Assembly (NCBI GenBank): GCA_910592005.1
Contig: CAJVPP010000632.1
Span: forward strand, 1-28,536
Length of the DNA: 28,536 nt
From: Funneliformis mosseae
Taxonomy: Eukaryota; Glomeromycota; Glomeromycetes; Glomerales; Glomeraceae
Direction of reading: 5' to 3'
A program made the position numbers and the translations under genes. The notes under the pieces are model-generated. The model made no database searches. It saw only the letters and a list, made by a program, of their open reading frames with translations, and was not told where the DNA came from. Shown here in pieces: positions 1 to 8,803 of this stretch. Every line of letters starts with the position of its first letter. Within the stretch, counting starts at the first letter, position 1.

Positions 1-620
1 TATTTAGTTTTGAGATTTTTATTTCTGGTTAGGCATTACAGCAACATCAAAAAACTAGGGAGCCAGTAAAACAAATTTCTATATGCATCAAAATCTTTTT
101 GAAATAATATTTCATATAGGAATTACTAATCTAAGAAAAAAAATGATGGCAGCAGAAATGAGAAGTAAGTTAATACAACAAGTGTAAGAAGGAGAAATAG
201 AAGTAGAAAGTGTATCAAAAGAAAGTACTATTGTAAATTGGATTACTTCCTTTTCATGAGGTTAGAAACATACAATGGTAATTCAGATAATAGAAGTAGC
301 AAAACGCATTTTAAAAGTAGGAAAATCCTAGAAAATAACTTAGAAGGTTAATATTTGTTTATTTTTTAATATAAATGATAAAATAAAGTATAATAAAATG
401 TCAAAATTTAGTTATATTTGAACTGTAAATCTGACATGCATCTATAGTAAACTAATTATTTTACGTATGAATATATTATTTTTTTTGCAAATTCCTTTTT
501 TTGAGTTTCATTTTAGTATGTCACTTGACTTTGTTTAATATCTGTGCGTCATTAATGAATTATCCTTTTTAGAAGTTGCTGTACTATGCATATTATTATT
601 GGGTTTATTTTCATTTATCT
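1..620 (+). repeat. Decayed interspersed repeat, copy A
   Basis: This stretch is the inverted counterpart of 27620-28222 (copy B). The two align almost end to end by eye, and the similarity already begins at base 1, so the element continues left of the window. From about 143 to 330 it encodes a broken reading frame (MMAAEMRSKL..., then KESTIVNWITSF) with a stop at 185-187 that copy B lacks. Copy B has its own stop where copy A has Trp. Similarity continues through an AT-rich stretch to about 600 and ends near the point where copy B enters a pogo-like transposase. I do not recognise a named domain in the N-terminal part. It is a transposon relic, not a gene. Confidence 0.75.
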
Positions 621-2880
621 TAACGTTTAAGTTGAAAGGCTGCAGCAGCTAATTTTACACGTTAGAGTTTCTGACCTTAGGATTTTCTCTAAGTGCTATA
701 GGTATCTGTTATACTTGAATCAACTTGACAATTTATCACATTTTAGAATTTAAGATATGTTAATCAAACTCGTAATGATGAACTCAATAACAAGTTAGTA
801 TAGTATATCACAACAATCTTAAATGAGGAACAACGTTAAAGGAAAAAGTAGTTTGTATAGATTTAAATTGATTCCTTTATTTATAACTTGAAATTCGTAA
901 GTAACTTACAAATGAATTTATAAACTTACAACTGAGTTTAAGCAAAAAGCTATTCTATTTATACAAAATGATTTTGCTACAGCTAACTACTTGTTACGCT
1001 ATAAATTAACTAAATATAGATATATGTCTTAATAAAAATATATTTAAATATAATAAAATAATAAAAATAATATAAACTATAAAAATAATAGAAAGAAATA
1101 AAATAAGTTATAAACGTTAAAGAAATTATAGACAAAATAAAGTAATCAGAATAAACAGACTGTACAAAAAATATAGAAGAAACAAGTAAATCAGGTGAAT
1201 TTTGTAAATCCTTTAAATTAAATGATTTTCCAATGCAATATGTCGATCAAGATCTTCCTTAATATGATCTATATAGAATTAAATCTAATGACTTTGTAAA
1301 TCATTTTTCTAGGGCAAATTTTCAACACTGACAATATGATTGACAAATTTAATCCTTTTTTTTTAATATAATAAGAGTGCTAATCTTAGACGAATTAGCA
1401 ATTAATTGTAATACAAATCTATAATAATAATTATTTGTGTAATATTATAATTATTCCGCAATATAATTACGATACAATAAATAATTAATATATTGCAAAA
1501 TAATTAATATATTGTAGAATAATTATTATATTACAGAATAATTATAATATTATAAATTCCACAATATTGCAAATTTTAAAAAATAGTAATAGATCCATCT
1601 TTATTATTAAAGTTATTTTGAATTTGATAAAATATTTAAACTTTAGTTTTACTAATTTTTATTAAAGTTTTGATATAGTTTTACATTTTTATAAGCTTTA
1701 ATATAATTTGATTTTTTTTTTGAGTTTTGCAGATTTTTTAATAAGATTATAATATAATTTTGCTATATTTTATCTTTTATTATTTAGACAATTTGCAAAA
1801 CCTTTAGATTGCTAAGAAAATCGGGTTCTAGAAATTTTTTTAATAAATTAAAAACTTTTAGCATTTTAGTTTTGTCAATATTAGATTAAAATATATTAAA
1901 CACTTAATTTTAATCAAAAATTTCTCAGAATCTGATTTTCCTAACAATTCTCCTATATTTATATATTATTTTTATTATAGATTTTATTATATTATTTTAT
2001 ATAATAATTATAATTTTATTAAATTTAAATTAAATTATTTTTTTTTATAATAATTATTACTATTATTAGATTTTTATTAAATTTAATTATTATAATTAAT
2101 AAAATAATATTAAAAAATAATTTTTAATTTAAATATTTAATTTAATTATTATTTATATATTATTATTTTTTTATAAAAAACGAAATCATATATTAAATTA
2201 TAAAATTATAAATAAATAAAATAAAATTTATATAATAAATAAATAAGGTTTATATTTAATTTTATATTTTATAAATTAATAAATATATTTATTTTATTTT
2301 ATTATTTTAAATAATATTATAAAACTAATTGATCAAATTGTATAAAGTTCAATATAAAAATAAAATTATTATTTTAAAATATAGTAATTCTAATACTAAA
2401 TAAATAAAAATAGAATGATATTTAATGAATATATTTATAAGATTTTGAAAATAAAGTGGATTTTAAAATGCAGATTTTATTTTTATAATAAAGTAATTAT
2501 TTGACAATTATTTTGAAATCAAATAAAAATATGAATTTTTATTTGAGATTATTAGTTTTTTTTTACATTTTATATCGATATATTAAATTTAAAAAAAATT
2601 TTTTTACGCCATTAAACAAAAACTTTAGAAACTTTTGAAAAAAACGAAATATTTGTGTTGGGGTAACAAAATCGTTTGTTTTATTTATTGTTACAATTTC
2701 CTTGATTTGTTAACTTATTTTCAAAATTTTCATACTATTTTGGGAACACATAACAATAAAAATACCCATCTCAATACAATTGTTATGCAGAAAAAATCTG
2801 GGGTGGGAAAATATAATCTATTTTTTTTTCGATTTTCTCATGCATCTAAACATTTCGTAATTCTTTTTAAACAAAAAATA
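621..2880. other. AT-rich intergenic DNA without genes
   Basis: I see no supportable coding sequence here. The stretch is extremely AT-rich, most of all at about 1970-2330, with short homopolymers and AT microrepeats. The one longer open frame near its end (2635-2901) begins at TTG, is low-complexity, and runs into the TATA/poly-C region of the next gene, so I treat it as chance. Confidence 0.7.
1478..1553. repeat. Short tandem repeat, 19-bp unit, four copies
   Basis: Four consecutive units of 18-19 bp start at 1479, 1497, 1516 and 1535. Each follows the pattern A-R-AATAATTAATATATTGY with a few substitutions. The flanks (1430-1470 and 1554-1575) carry more diverged pieces of the same motif. 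Confidence 0.7.
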
Positions 2881-2883
2881 TTT

Positions 2884-2892
2884 TATATAAAT
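2884..2892 (+). promoter_or_regulatory. Probable TATA box of the F-box gene
   Basis: TATATAAAT lies 66 bp before the ATG at 2958. A start site about 30 bp downstream would put the 22-base C tract at or just inside the 5' end of the mRNA. Confidence 0.45.
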
Positions 2893-2921
2893 AAAAAGTG
2901 AGTTAGTCCAAAATTCTTTTT

Positions 2922-2943
2922 CCCCCCCCCCCCCCCCCCCCCC
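2922..2943 (+). repeat. Poly-C homopolymer tract (22 C) just before an ATG
   Basis: Twenty-two consecutive C residues sit 14 bases before the start codon of the F-box gene in a region that is otherwise strongly AT-rich. It would lie in the core promoter or the 5' UTR. The true length is uncertain because homopolymers are prone to sequencing error. Confidence 0.9.
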
Positions 2944-2957
2944 GTAATTTATTTAAA

Positions 2958-4493
2958 ATGAGTTTACTAAAGCGTCAATTACCACCCGACTGTTTGTTAG
3001 ATATTTTCACCCATCTTAAAGATGACGGATCATCTCTTTATTCTTGCGTTCTAGTTAACCGACTTTGGTGTCGTCTCGTTACTCCTCTATTATGGAGTCA
3101 ACCTTTTGAATTATCATCCGAAGACCGACATATAAAGATTATTAAAACTTACTTCTCTTGCTTATCAGATGTTGATAAAAAATGTTTATTGGACCAAGAG
3201 GTAACTTTACCTGATCCTAGGCCATTTTTTAATTATCCAAAATATTTGAAAAAATTTAATTCAAAAAAATTTGGATTGGCGATTAATAAATGGCTCACTT
3301 CGAAGGAATTAACTCAAAACGTAACAAATGAAATACTTAAATTAATCTTTACACGCAGCGATAGATTAATTGATTTGGGCATCGTTTGTATTGGAAATAA
3401 ATATTCTCCCTTAAGTTCCATGGAGAATTCTTTACTTGGAAAGGATCATGATTCCTTATTTAAGCTTGAAATGTTCAATTTAACATATCGAGATGAACAA
3501 GATTATCGACATTCGAATCAAGATGATAAAGCCGTTTCCAAATTGATTGAAATGATGTCACGTTGCGCAACAAACATCAAACACCTTCGTATAAATATAT
3601 TGTTGTGGGATGATCGCCACACTATTTCACAAATTGATGAAACTATATCACAACTATTATTAAGACAAAATAATTTGATCAGCTTTGAGACGACGAACTT
3701 TCATCACTCTCTAAAGATTTTCTCTTCCTTAACGAGTCAAGCCTCAACTTTAAAGGAACTTAAATTATCATCAAACTTTCCTTTTGATGTTTCATTCCTT
3801 CAAACTTTAATATCTTTAAATAGTTTAGAAACTTTACATCTTAATTCCATGTCTTTTACTCATATCCCTTCCCAGTTTACGACGCATCAACTTTCCATCA
3901 AAAATTTACATTTAATAATCCCAAAATTATCCTCATTCGAATACTTACCTATTCTACTTTCAATGATAAGTAACAATTTACAAAGACTTGTATTAAATGG
4001 GTTCATTCAAAAAGTTCTTCAAGACATTATAGAACATTGTCCAAAAATACAAGAATTGTGCATTGAAACGAATTCCCCTCTTCAAAGATCTTTCTTAAAG
4101 TTACTTTCTTCCTTGAACTCCTTAAAGTACTTAGAATTAAAGAGAGGAAAGAAGATTGAATTCGAATGGCTCAAAGATGATTACATCACGCAATTTTCAA
4201 CATCCATTCCGTCATCATTACTTCACCTCTCACTGCAAAGTAATATTTCCATCGAACCTTTGAAAATAATCCTGGAAAAATGTCAGGCAAAACTTACCAC
4301 ATTAGAATTATGTAAAACACACATGCAAAATGAAGATTCGAACTTTATAAATTTGCTAATAGATTACGAAAAAAAGAATTCAGGATTAAAAAGATTAAGA
4401 TTATCCTTGGTAAATTATAATGATTATGAATTTAAACCTAGATTAGAAGAGATTGAGTACGCAAGAAAATTTTTTAACGTTATTTTAAACTAA
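2958..4493 (+). CDS. F-box protein with leucine-rich C-terminal region
   Basis: This is a 511-residue intronless gene. Residues about 7-46 form an F-box: LPPDCLLDIFTHL, then the conserved VNRLWCRLVTPLLW. F-box proteins bind Skp1 and bring substrates to SCF ubiquitin ligases in cytosol or nucleus. The rest has irregular Leu-rich stretches (for example SLNSLETLHLNSM, SSLNSLKYLELK, SSLLHLSLQS), suggesting degenerate leucine-rich repeats that bind the substrate. The ATG is the first in frame after the poly-C tract. A polyadenylation signal AATAAA lies at 4642-4647. Large F-box families with this layout are typical of Glomeromycotina; that is family knowledge. The substrate cannot be told from sequence. 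The next gene is convergent, 176 bp away. Confidence 0.88.
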   Translation: MSLLKRQLPPDCLLDIFTHLKDDGSSLYSCVLVNRLWCRLVTPLLWSQPFELSSEDRHIKIIKTYFSCLSDVDKKCLLDQEVTLPDPRPFFNYPKYLKKFNSKKFGLAINKWLTSKELTQNVTNEILKLIFTRSDRLIDLGIVCIGNKYSPLSSMENSLLGKDHDSLFKLEMFNLTYRDEQDYRHSNQDDKAVSKLIEMMSRCATNIKHLRINILLWDDRHTISQIDETISQLLLRQNNLISFETTNFHHSLKIFSSLTSQASTLKELKLSSNFPFDVSFLQTLISLNSLETLHLNSMSFTHIPSQFTTHQLSIKNLHLIIPKLSSFEYLPILLSMISNNLQRLVLNGFIQKVLQDIIEHCPKIQELCIETNSPLQRSFLKLLSSLNSLKYLELKRGKKIEFEWLKDDYITQFSTSIPSSLLHLSLQSNISIEPLKIILEKCQAKLTTLELCKTHMQNEDSNFINLLIDYEKKNSGLKRLRLSLVNYNDYEFKPRLEEIEYARKFFNVILN

Positions 4494-4669
4494 CGGATTG
4501 ATCCATATTTAGGAGAACGTGGTTTATTTATTCATTTTTATTTATTTATTTTTTTTTTTTAATGGTATTCACATTTTAATGATGTAATTGACTTTAATAT
4601 TATTAACGAAAGCTTATAAACCTTAATATGTAAAATTCATAAATAAAAATATATAATGGTAATATATGC
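4494..4669. terminator. Shared 3' region of two convergent genes
   Basis: The plus-strand AATAAA is at 4642-4647. Minus-strand AATAAA (read as TTTATT on the plus strand) is at 4523-4528 and again near 4538-4547. Each signal lies beyond the other, so the two mRNAs would share over 100 nt of antisense 3' UTR. Confidence 0.5.
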
Positions 4670-6077
4670 TTAGAGAAAATATGTCGAATCTTTAACCCAG
4701 CCCATAATGAGTTTTCCTTCGTTTGTATCTCTTCCGATAAGAAACACTCCGTCAAGAATATTCCAACCTTCCCAATAAAACGTTAAAATTTCTATCTGTG
4801 GTAAATTTCTTATTCGTATATGTTCCCAAGTATGTTTAGCATTCGATAGAAAACACATTAATTCCCATGGACGACCTTCTTCTTCGTTGTTCCAATTTAT
4901 TTCCTTAGAACCTCCGAGTATCGCGATTCGATTATGCAACGTAAACATTGCGACACGCATTCTTTTACCTGGTATCGATTTCTGATTAACGGATGATGTC
5001 ATTATCCAATCAGATGGGAGCAACATGGGTAAGGATTTCCCCTCATCAGGAGGAGATAACAATTTATACCATTTATCTTGATTGAAATCGAAAACTGAAA
5101 CGTCTTCGTCATCGTGAACTTGTGAAGAATTCGAGAAGGATTTAGATTGTTGTCCACCATATATATAAAGTTTTTCATTCATCACGAAAGAACTATGTAA
5201 TGAACGTCGATATGGGATGTTAGGCGTCTCATTATTATAAAAAGTCCAATTCTTTGTCCTTGTACTATAAATCGCAAAGTCTTTGCTATCAAATTCGAAT
5301 TTTTTATCTATTAATCGATTTTTTTTTTTTTGCAATGATGATTAATGTGGAGATATATGCATGTTTTTAATCCATTCATTCATTTATTTATCTAAGCAAA
5401 AAAAAAAAATACTTACCGTCGTTAAAAATCGAACTTCGTCCGCCAAACATCGCCAAACGATGGTTACCTATAGCGTCAAGTGTATGCATCATTCGGGGTC
5501 TCGGAACATTTTCATCATTTTCGTTTAAAATCTGTAATTCAAATGTATAAACGTTCAACTCATAAAATACGTTTGTAGTCACACCGTTATTAATATTTTC
5601 ACCACCAAAGATGTAAATTAAATTTTTGATCGCGGCGGAAGCGTAATGTCGTGTTGGTTCATATTTACGATTGGAAGTAAATTTGAATTTTAAAGGTTTT
5701 TGTTCCCACTTGATCGGTCTCGCGGTTAAATCAAGCATCCAACAAGTTGAAAATTCCTTATGGAAGATCGGTAAATAAAAAACGTTATTAAACCACACGC
5801 CATCCCTAAAATAAGAGATCGGAAATTTGTGGAAATTAGAGATTGCTGCCGGTTCCCACACGGGAGAGACTATTCCAAAGTGATATTTGCGCGCAACGTG
5901 ACACATGAATCGACAAGTCCAGGAAAGGTGTTGTAGGTCATTTCCATTTAGCATATTCATGATAACATACAAGATTTCATTTGGTACTTTTGAAAGATTA
6001 TTTTTTTCATTTAACAAATGTAAGGTTAATCTGGTGTTCGTAATGGGACTTAAAGAGATGACACTCGTAGTTCTCAT
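4670..6077 (-). CDS. F-box/kelch-repeat protein, two exons
   Basis: Exon 1 is 6077-5417 and exon 2 is 5307-4670. The 109-nt intron has donor GTAAGT and acceptor TAG and joins in frame, giving 432 residues. The N-terminus carries an F-box at about residues 28-65 (SKVPNEILYVIMNML, then LSWTCRFMCHVAR). Kelch-type blades follow with diagnostic hydrophobic-x-Gly-Gly strands: YIFGGEN, AMFGGRS, YIYGGQQ, AILGGSK. The protein is probably an SCF substrate adaptor in which the kelch propeller holds the substrate. The start was set at the first in-frame ATG (6077). An open frame continues upstream to 6179 but contains only TTG. Three short upstream ORFs precede the start. A TATA box lies at 6243-6236. 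Confidence 0.85.
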
Positions 6078-6079
6078 TT

Positions 6080-6138
6080 TTATCTTTTTAGAAATACAAA
6101 ATGAACCATGCTCTGTAACGATTATTATAGCATAGCAT
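6080..6138 (-). promoter_or_regulatory. Cluster of three upstream ORFs in the 5' leader
   Basis: On the minus strand, ATGs at 6138 (16 codons, stop at 6090-6088), 6133 (2 codons) and 6109 (9 codons, stop ending at 6080) all terminate before the main ATG at 6077; the last stops 2 nt short of it. This arrangement can reduce or condition translation of the F-box/kelch protein. An unseen 5' intron is the alternative. Confidence 0.45.
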
Positions 6139-6188
6139 CGTTTGATTAGCCGATGGAGGAAAATTAATTTCTTTTGCAAGAGAGCTTA

Positions 6189-6210
6189 TTTTTTTTTTTT
6201 TTTTTTTTTT
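6189..6210. repeat. Poly-T/poly-A tract, 22 bases
   Basis: A run of 22 T (A in the sense of the minus-strand gene) lies between the TATA box and the leader of the F-box/kelch gene, about where transcription would start. Confidence 0.8.
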
Positions 6211-6235
6211 CTGGAGAACGTCCCAAGTTCAGCGG

Positions 6236-6243
6236 TTTATATA
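6236..6243 (-). promoter_or_regulatory. TATA box of the F-box/kelch gene
   Basis: TATATAAA reads on the minus strand 159 bp before the ATG at 6077. It is followed by the A tract, with a CACGTGAT site just upstream at 6269-6276. Confidence 0.5.
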
Positions 6244-6268
6244 ATTTTTAAGGAACAAGGAGAAAATG

Positions 6269-6276
6269 CACGTGAT
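6269..6276 (+). promoter_or_regulatory. CACGTGAT E-box-like site
   Basis: CACGTGAT lies 26 bp upstream of the TATA box of the F-box/kelch gene. CACGTG is bound by bHLH factors such as Cbf1 in other fungi. Related sites are at 7016-7023, 8132-8139, 9432-9439 and 9454-9461. Confidence 0.35.
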
Positions 6277-6886
6277 TAATCATAACAACGTCATCGTATG
6301 GTTTAAATGTTCATTCACTTAATTAAACTAAACGTCAATCCAATCACAAGTTGCGCAGCAAAAGATTTATTTGGGTAGCACCTTATGTCATTTTTGTACG
6401 ACAGAAAAGAAACCGTGATCTGAATATATGTCACAGCCATGTTAACGAAGTTTACATTCGCAGACATAAATAATGTTAGCATTTGTATAATAATCAAATG
6501 TTGTGCACGATGATGAGGAAGGATATCGTGCAACGTATTGATGGATAAAGCTCATTTTAAAAGGGGTGAATTAAGGTTTGATTAGAGGGCGCTTCCAAAA
6601 AGAGAATCGTAGACAATATAAATATGATCAATACCCGACTAAAATGAATATTCACAATAACAAACACGTCCGTACTTGGATTCCATGGTGTTTGTTATGT
6701 TGATCTTCATGGGTCTTTGCTTAAGAACACCCGGATTCCCTTAATATTTTTTGATGATCTTACATAGCAAATATGCAAAAACTATTTAAATTGTATTACT
6801 TTGTGTAATTAAATTGAAAGTAAAAAGATATCTCGCAGATTTACTCGATTTAATCGGATCCTTTGTCATATTGGCGTTCTCAGATT

Positions 6887-7030
6887 ATGCATTGGAGAAT
6901 GCTGGAAATTTCCCGGGATCATCATACAACTTTCCATGCTTTTTCCCGAACCTTCACGATAATGGCCGAGAACCTGGCCATGAAGCTATCCGAACATGGT
7001 CAAACAGTTAAAATTCACGTGATGATATGA
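6887..7030 (+). CDS. Possible orphan small ORF or last exon (47 codons)
   Basis: From ATG 6887 to TGA 7030 this frame encodes 47 residues, including FSRTFTIMAENLAMKL and SEHGQTVKIHVMI. Base composition here is clearly richer in GC than in the surrounding spacer, resembling the coding exons nearby. A plausible splice acceptor (TTCTCAG, 6877-6883) sits just before it, so it may be a terminal exon, but I could not find a convincing upstream exon. I do not recognise the family. It could equally be a gene fragment. Confidence 0.25.
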   Translation: MHWRMLEISRDHHTTFHAFSRTFTIMAENLAMKLSEHGQTVKIHVMI

Positions 7031-8131
7031 CGCGAATTCTTAAAATAGCATTCATTATCCCTTTATATAGAAATCATTTAAAAAAGGCGTCAAATTGATC
7101 GAAAATATAATGTTCTGACGCGGTACATCTTTTTTTAAAATTATGGTTTTGTTGTTGATCTAATTAATTACGTGGCTGATGTTTTCTTAAACGGGTAAGT
7201 GGAGTGGGGATTTAAAAGCAGTGATAAATAAGTTCAGTTGTGATAAAAGGAATGTTGATTTTAAGAAAATCTCAATTTCGTCATAATCGGTCATGACCTA
7301 AACTAGTTTAAAGTTGGATTGATGTTACGTAATACATTTACGCAGTAAGATTCGATCATACGATTTAAAAAACCATTTCTTTATAGTTTACCAACATCAT
7401 AATAGGGATAGCCTCCCCGAAAATTAATAAAAATTTTAATTAAATCTTTTAGTCCGCGAATGTAATTGACGTCAAAATAAATATATATTTGGGTTAAAAT
7501 GTTAATACGAAACGCTATCCATAATGAGAAAATCCATATATATACTGGAGTTCAATTCAATTACAAAATAATGCATGGTGGATCTTTTGCTTTTGCCTAT
7601 TTACAGGTTGAATCATATATATATCGATTAATACTAAAGCTAAACGTGATGATTACTCTTATTATTTTTTTTTCCTTTCCCGACACACATGGATCGAATT
7701 TTAATAAACGACCCAAGGTTAAAATGATGTTCAACAAGGTTCATAAAAATATGAACTAAAGTGCCTAATTAAAAAAATATACACAATTTTATTTGATATA
7801 TTGAAACATCATTTGCGTTTGTTTATTTTAGGACATATAATATGGGATTACAGATTATTCATTGTAAAATAAGTATGCATATTTTCCTTATTTTTAGAAA
7901 AATATTTCATTCATGAATTTCACTGGTTTGCAGCTCCTTGATTTAATTTAGGTTAGCACAAAATTTTCGGTCTTTCATGTTTACATGGCGCATTATAATA
8001 ATAGACCCTCAATATTTCCCTAAAGACCAATCTTTTGATGGTAGAATTTACGATAAGTTATGATTGGTTAGTCACAGATTTCTCGTGTTGCCCGTAGAAA
8101 GACGAGGCACAAATATTTTAAACAATGAAGA

Positions 8132-8139
8132 CACGTGAC
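8132..8139 (+). promoter_or_regulatory. CACGTGAC E-box-like site
   Basis: CACGTGAC lies 665 bp upstream of the 7TM gene start, in the divergent spacer. It is identical to the site at 9432-9439 inside that gene's third intron. Confidence 0.35.
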
Positions 8140-8754
8140 ATCATCGGCATACGATTTAACCAATGTCATTAAGAGGCGGAATACATAATTCCACAAATTT
8201 TCTTTTGTATCTTTGTATCAAAGTAAAATATCATCACAACATAATGAAAGTTATACTATATGTACACAAATTATTTAATTGTCGAATTACATGAAAAAAA
8301 CAAGTCCACAATTTCATTCCGTATTACTATATTTATAATAAACCTTCTTTCTTTTTCTTTTTTTTTTTTTTGTATCGTGTAAAATATTTCGTGGCTTTGA
8401 CAGGTTACATGTAGTCCTACCAACAAAAAAAAAAAAATCGAAAGATATAAACAAAATATTCGAAAATTTATTTCTACACAAAAAAAAAAAAAAAAAAAAT
8501 AATAATGTTAGATACAAGCGACTTTCACCTTTCTAAAATTTCCCTTCATTCATTATCATTTTTATAAATATTATATATAAATAATTTTTTTTTTTTTTTT
8601 TTAATGAAACATTCCTTTTATCAAAATCTACGATTCTCTCCAGACCCTTATTAGATAACCTTATTTCAATCAAGCTAACATAGCATTTATCTATTGCATT
8701 ACACATGATAATATCTTCAAAAATATCTAAAAATTAATTATACTTACTGCTAAA

Positions 8755-8786
<32 letters not shown>

Positions 8787-8788
8787 AA
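8755..8788. repeat. T25-A9 homopolymer pair before the 7TM gene
   Basis: Twenty-five T are followed directly by nine A, ending 15 bases before the ATG at 8804. The T and A runs can pair as a short hairpin. No clear TATA box is visible, so this AT tract may serve as the core promoter. Confidence 0.8.
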
Positions 8789-8803
8789 CCATCGGTTGCT
8801 TAA

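Larger units (their letters stand above)
6244..8754. other. Divergent intergenic region, 2.5 kb
   Basis: This is the spacer between the divergent F-box/kelch and 7TM genes. Its open frames are short and lack coding features; several begin at TTG. It has three CACGTGA-type E-boxes (6269, 7016, 8132), AT-rich homopolymers at 8357-8500, and one GC-richer patch at about 6840-7030 listed separately. An 86-codon ATG frame at 7499-7759 is present, but its composition looks non-coding. Confidence 0.5.

Noticed and set aside
2635..2901. 88-codon open frame before the F-box gene
   Set aside because: It starts with TTG, is low-complexity AT-driven sequence and overlaps the TATA/poly-C region. No domain or splice evidence.
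5905..6135. 76-codon frame antisense to the F-box/kelch gene
   Set aside because: It lies opposite a well-supported F-box exon and is a shadow of it.
6077..6179. N-terminal extension of the F-box/kelch protein to 6179
   Set aside because: The extension has no in-frame ATG (it begins with TTG) and overlaps the uORFs and poly-A leader. ATG 6077 places the F-box at the usual distance from the N-terminus.
6315..6533. 72-codon minus-strand frame
   Set aside because: TTG start, no motif, in the upstream region of the F-box/kelch gene.
7499..7759. 86-codon ATG frame in the divergent spacer
   Set aside because: Composition and residue usage look random and there is no recognisable domain or clear 3' signal. 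Expression data would be needed to revive it.
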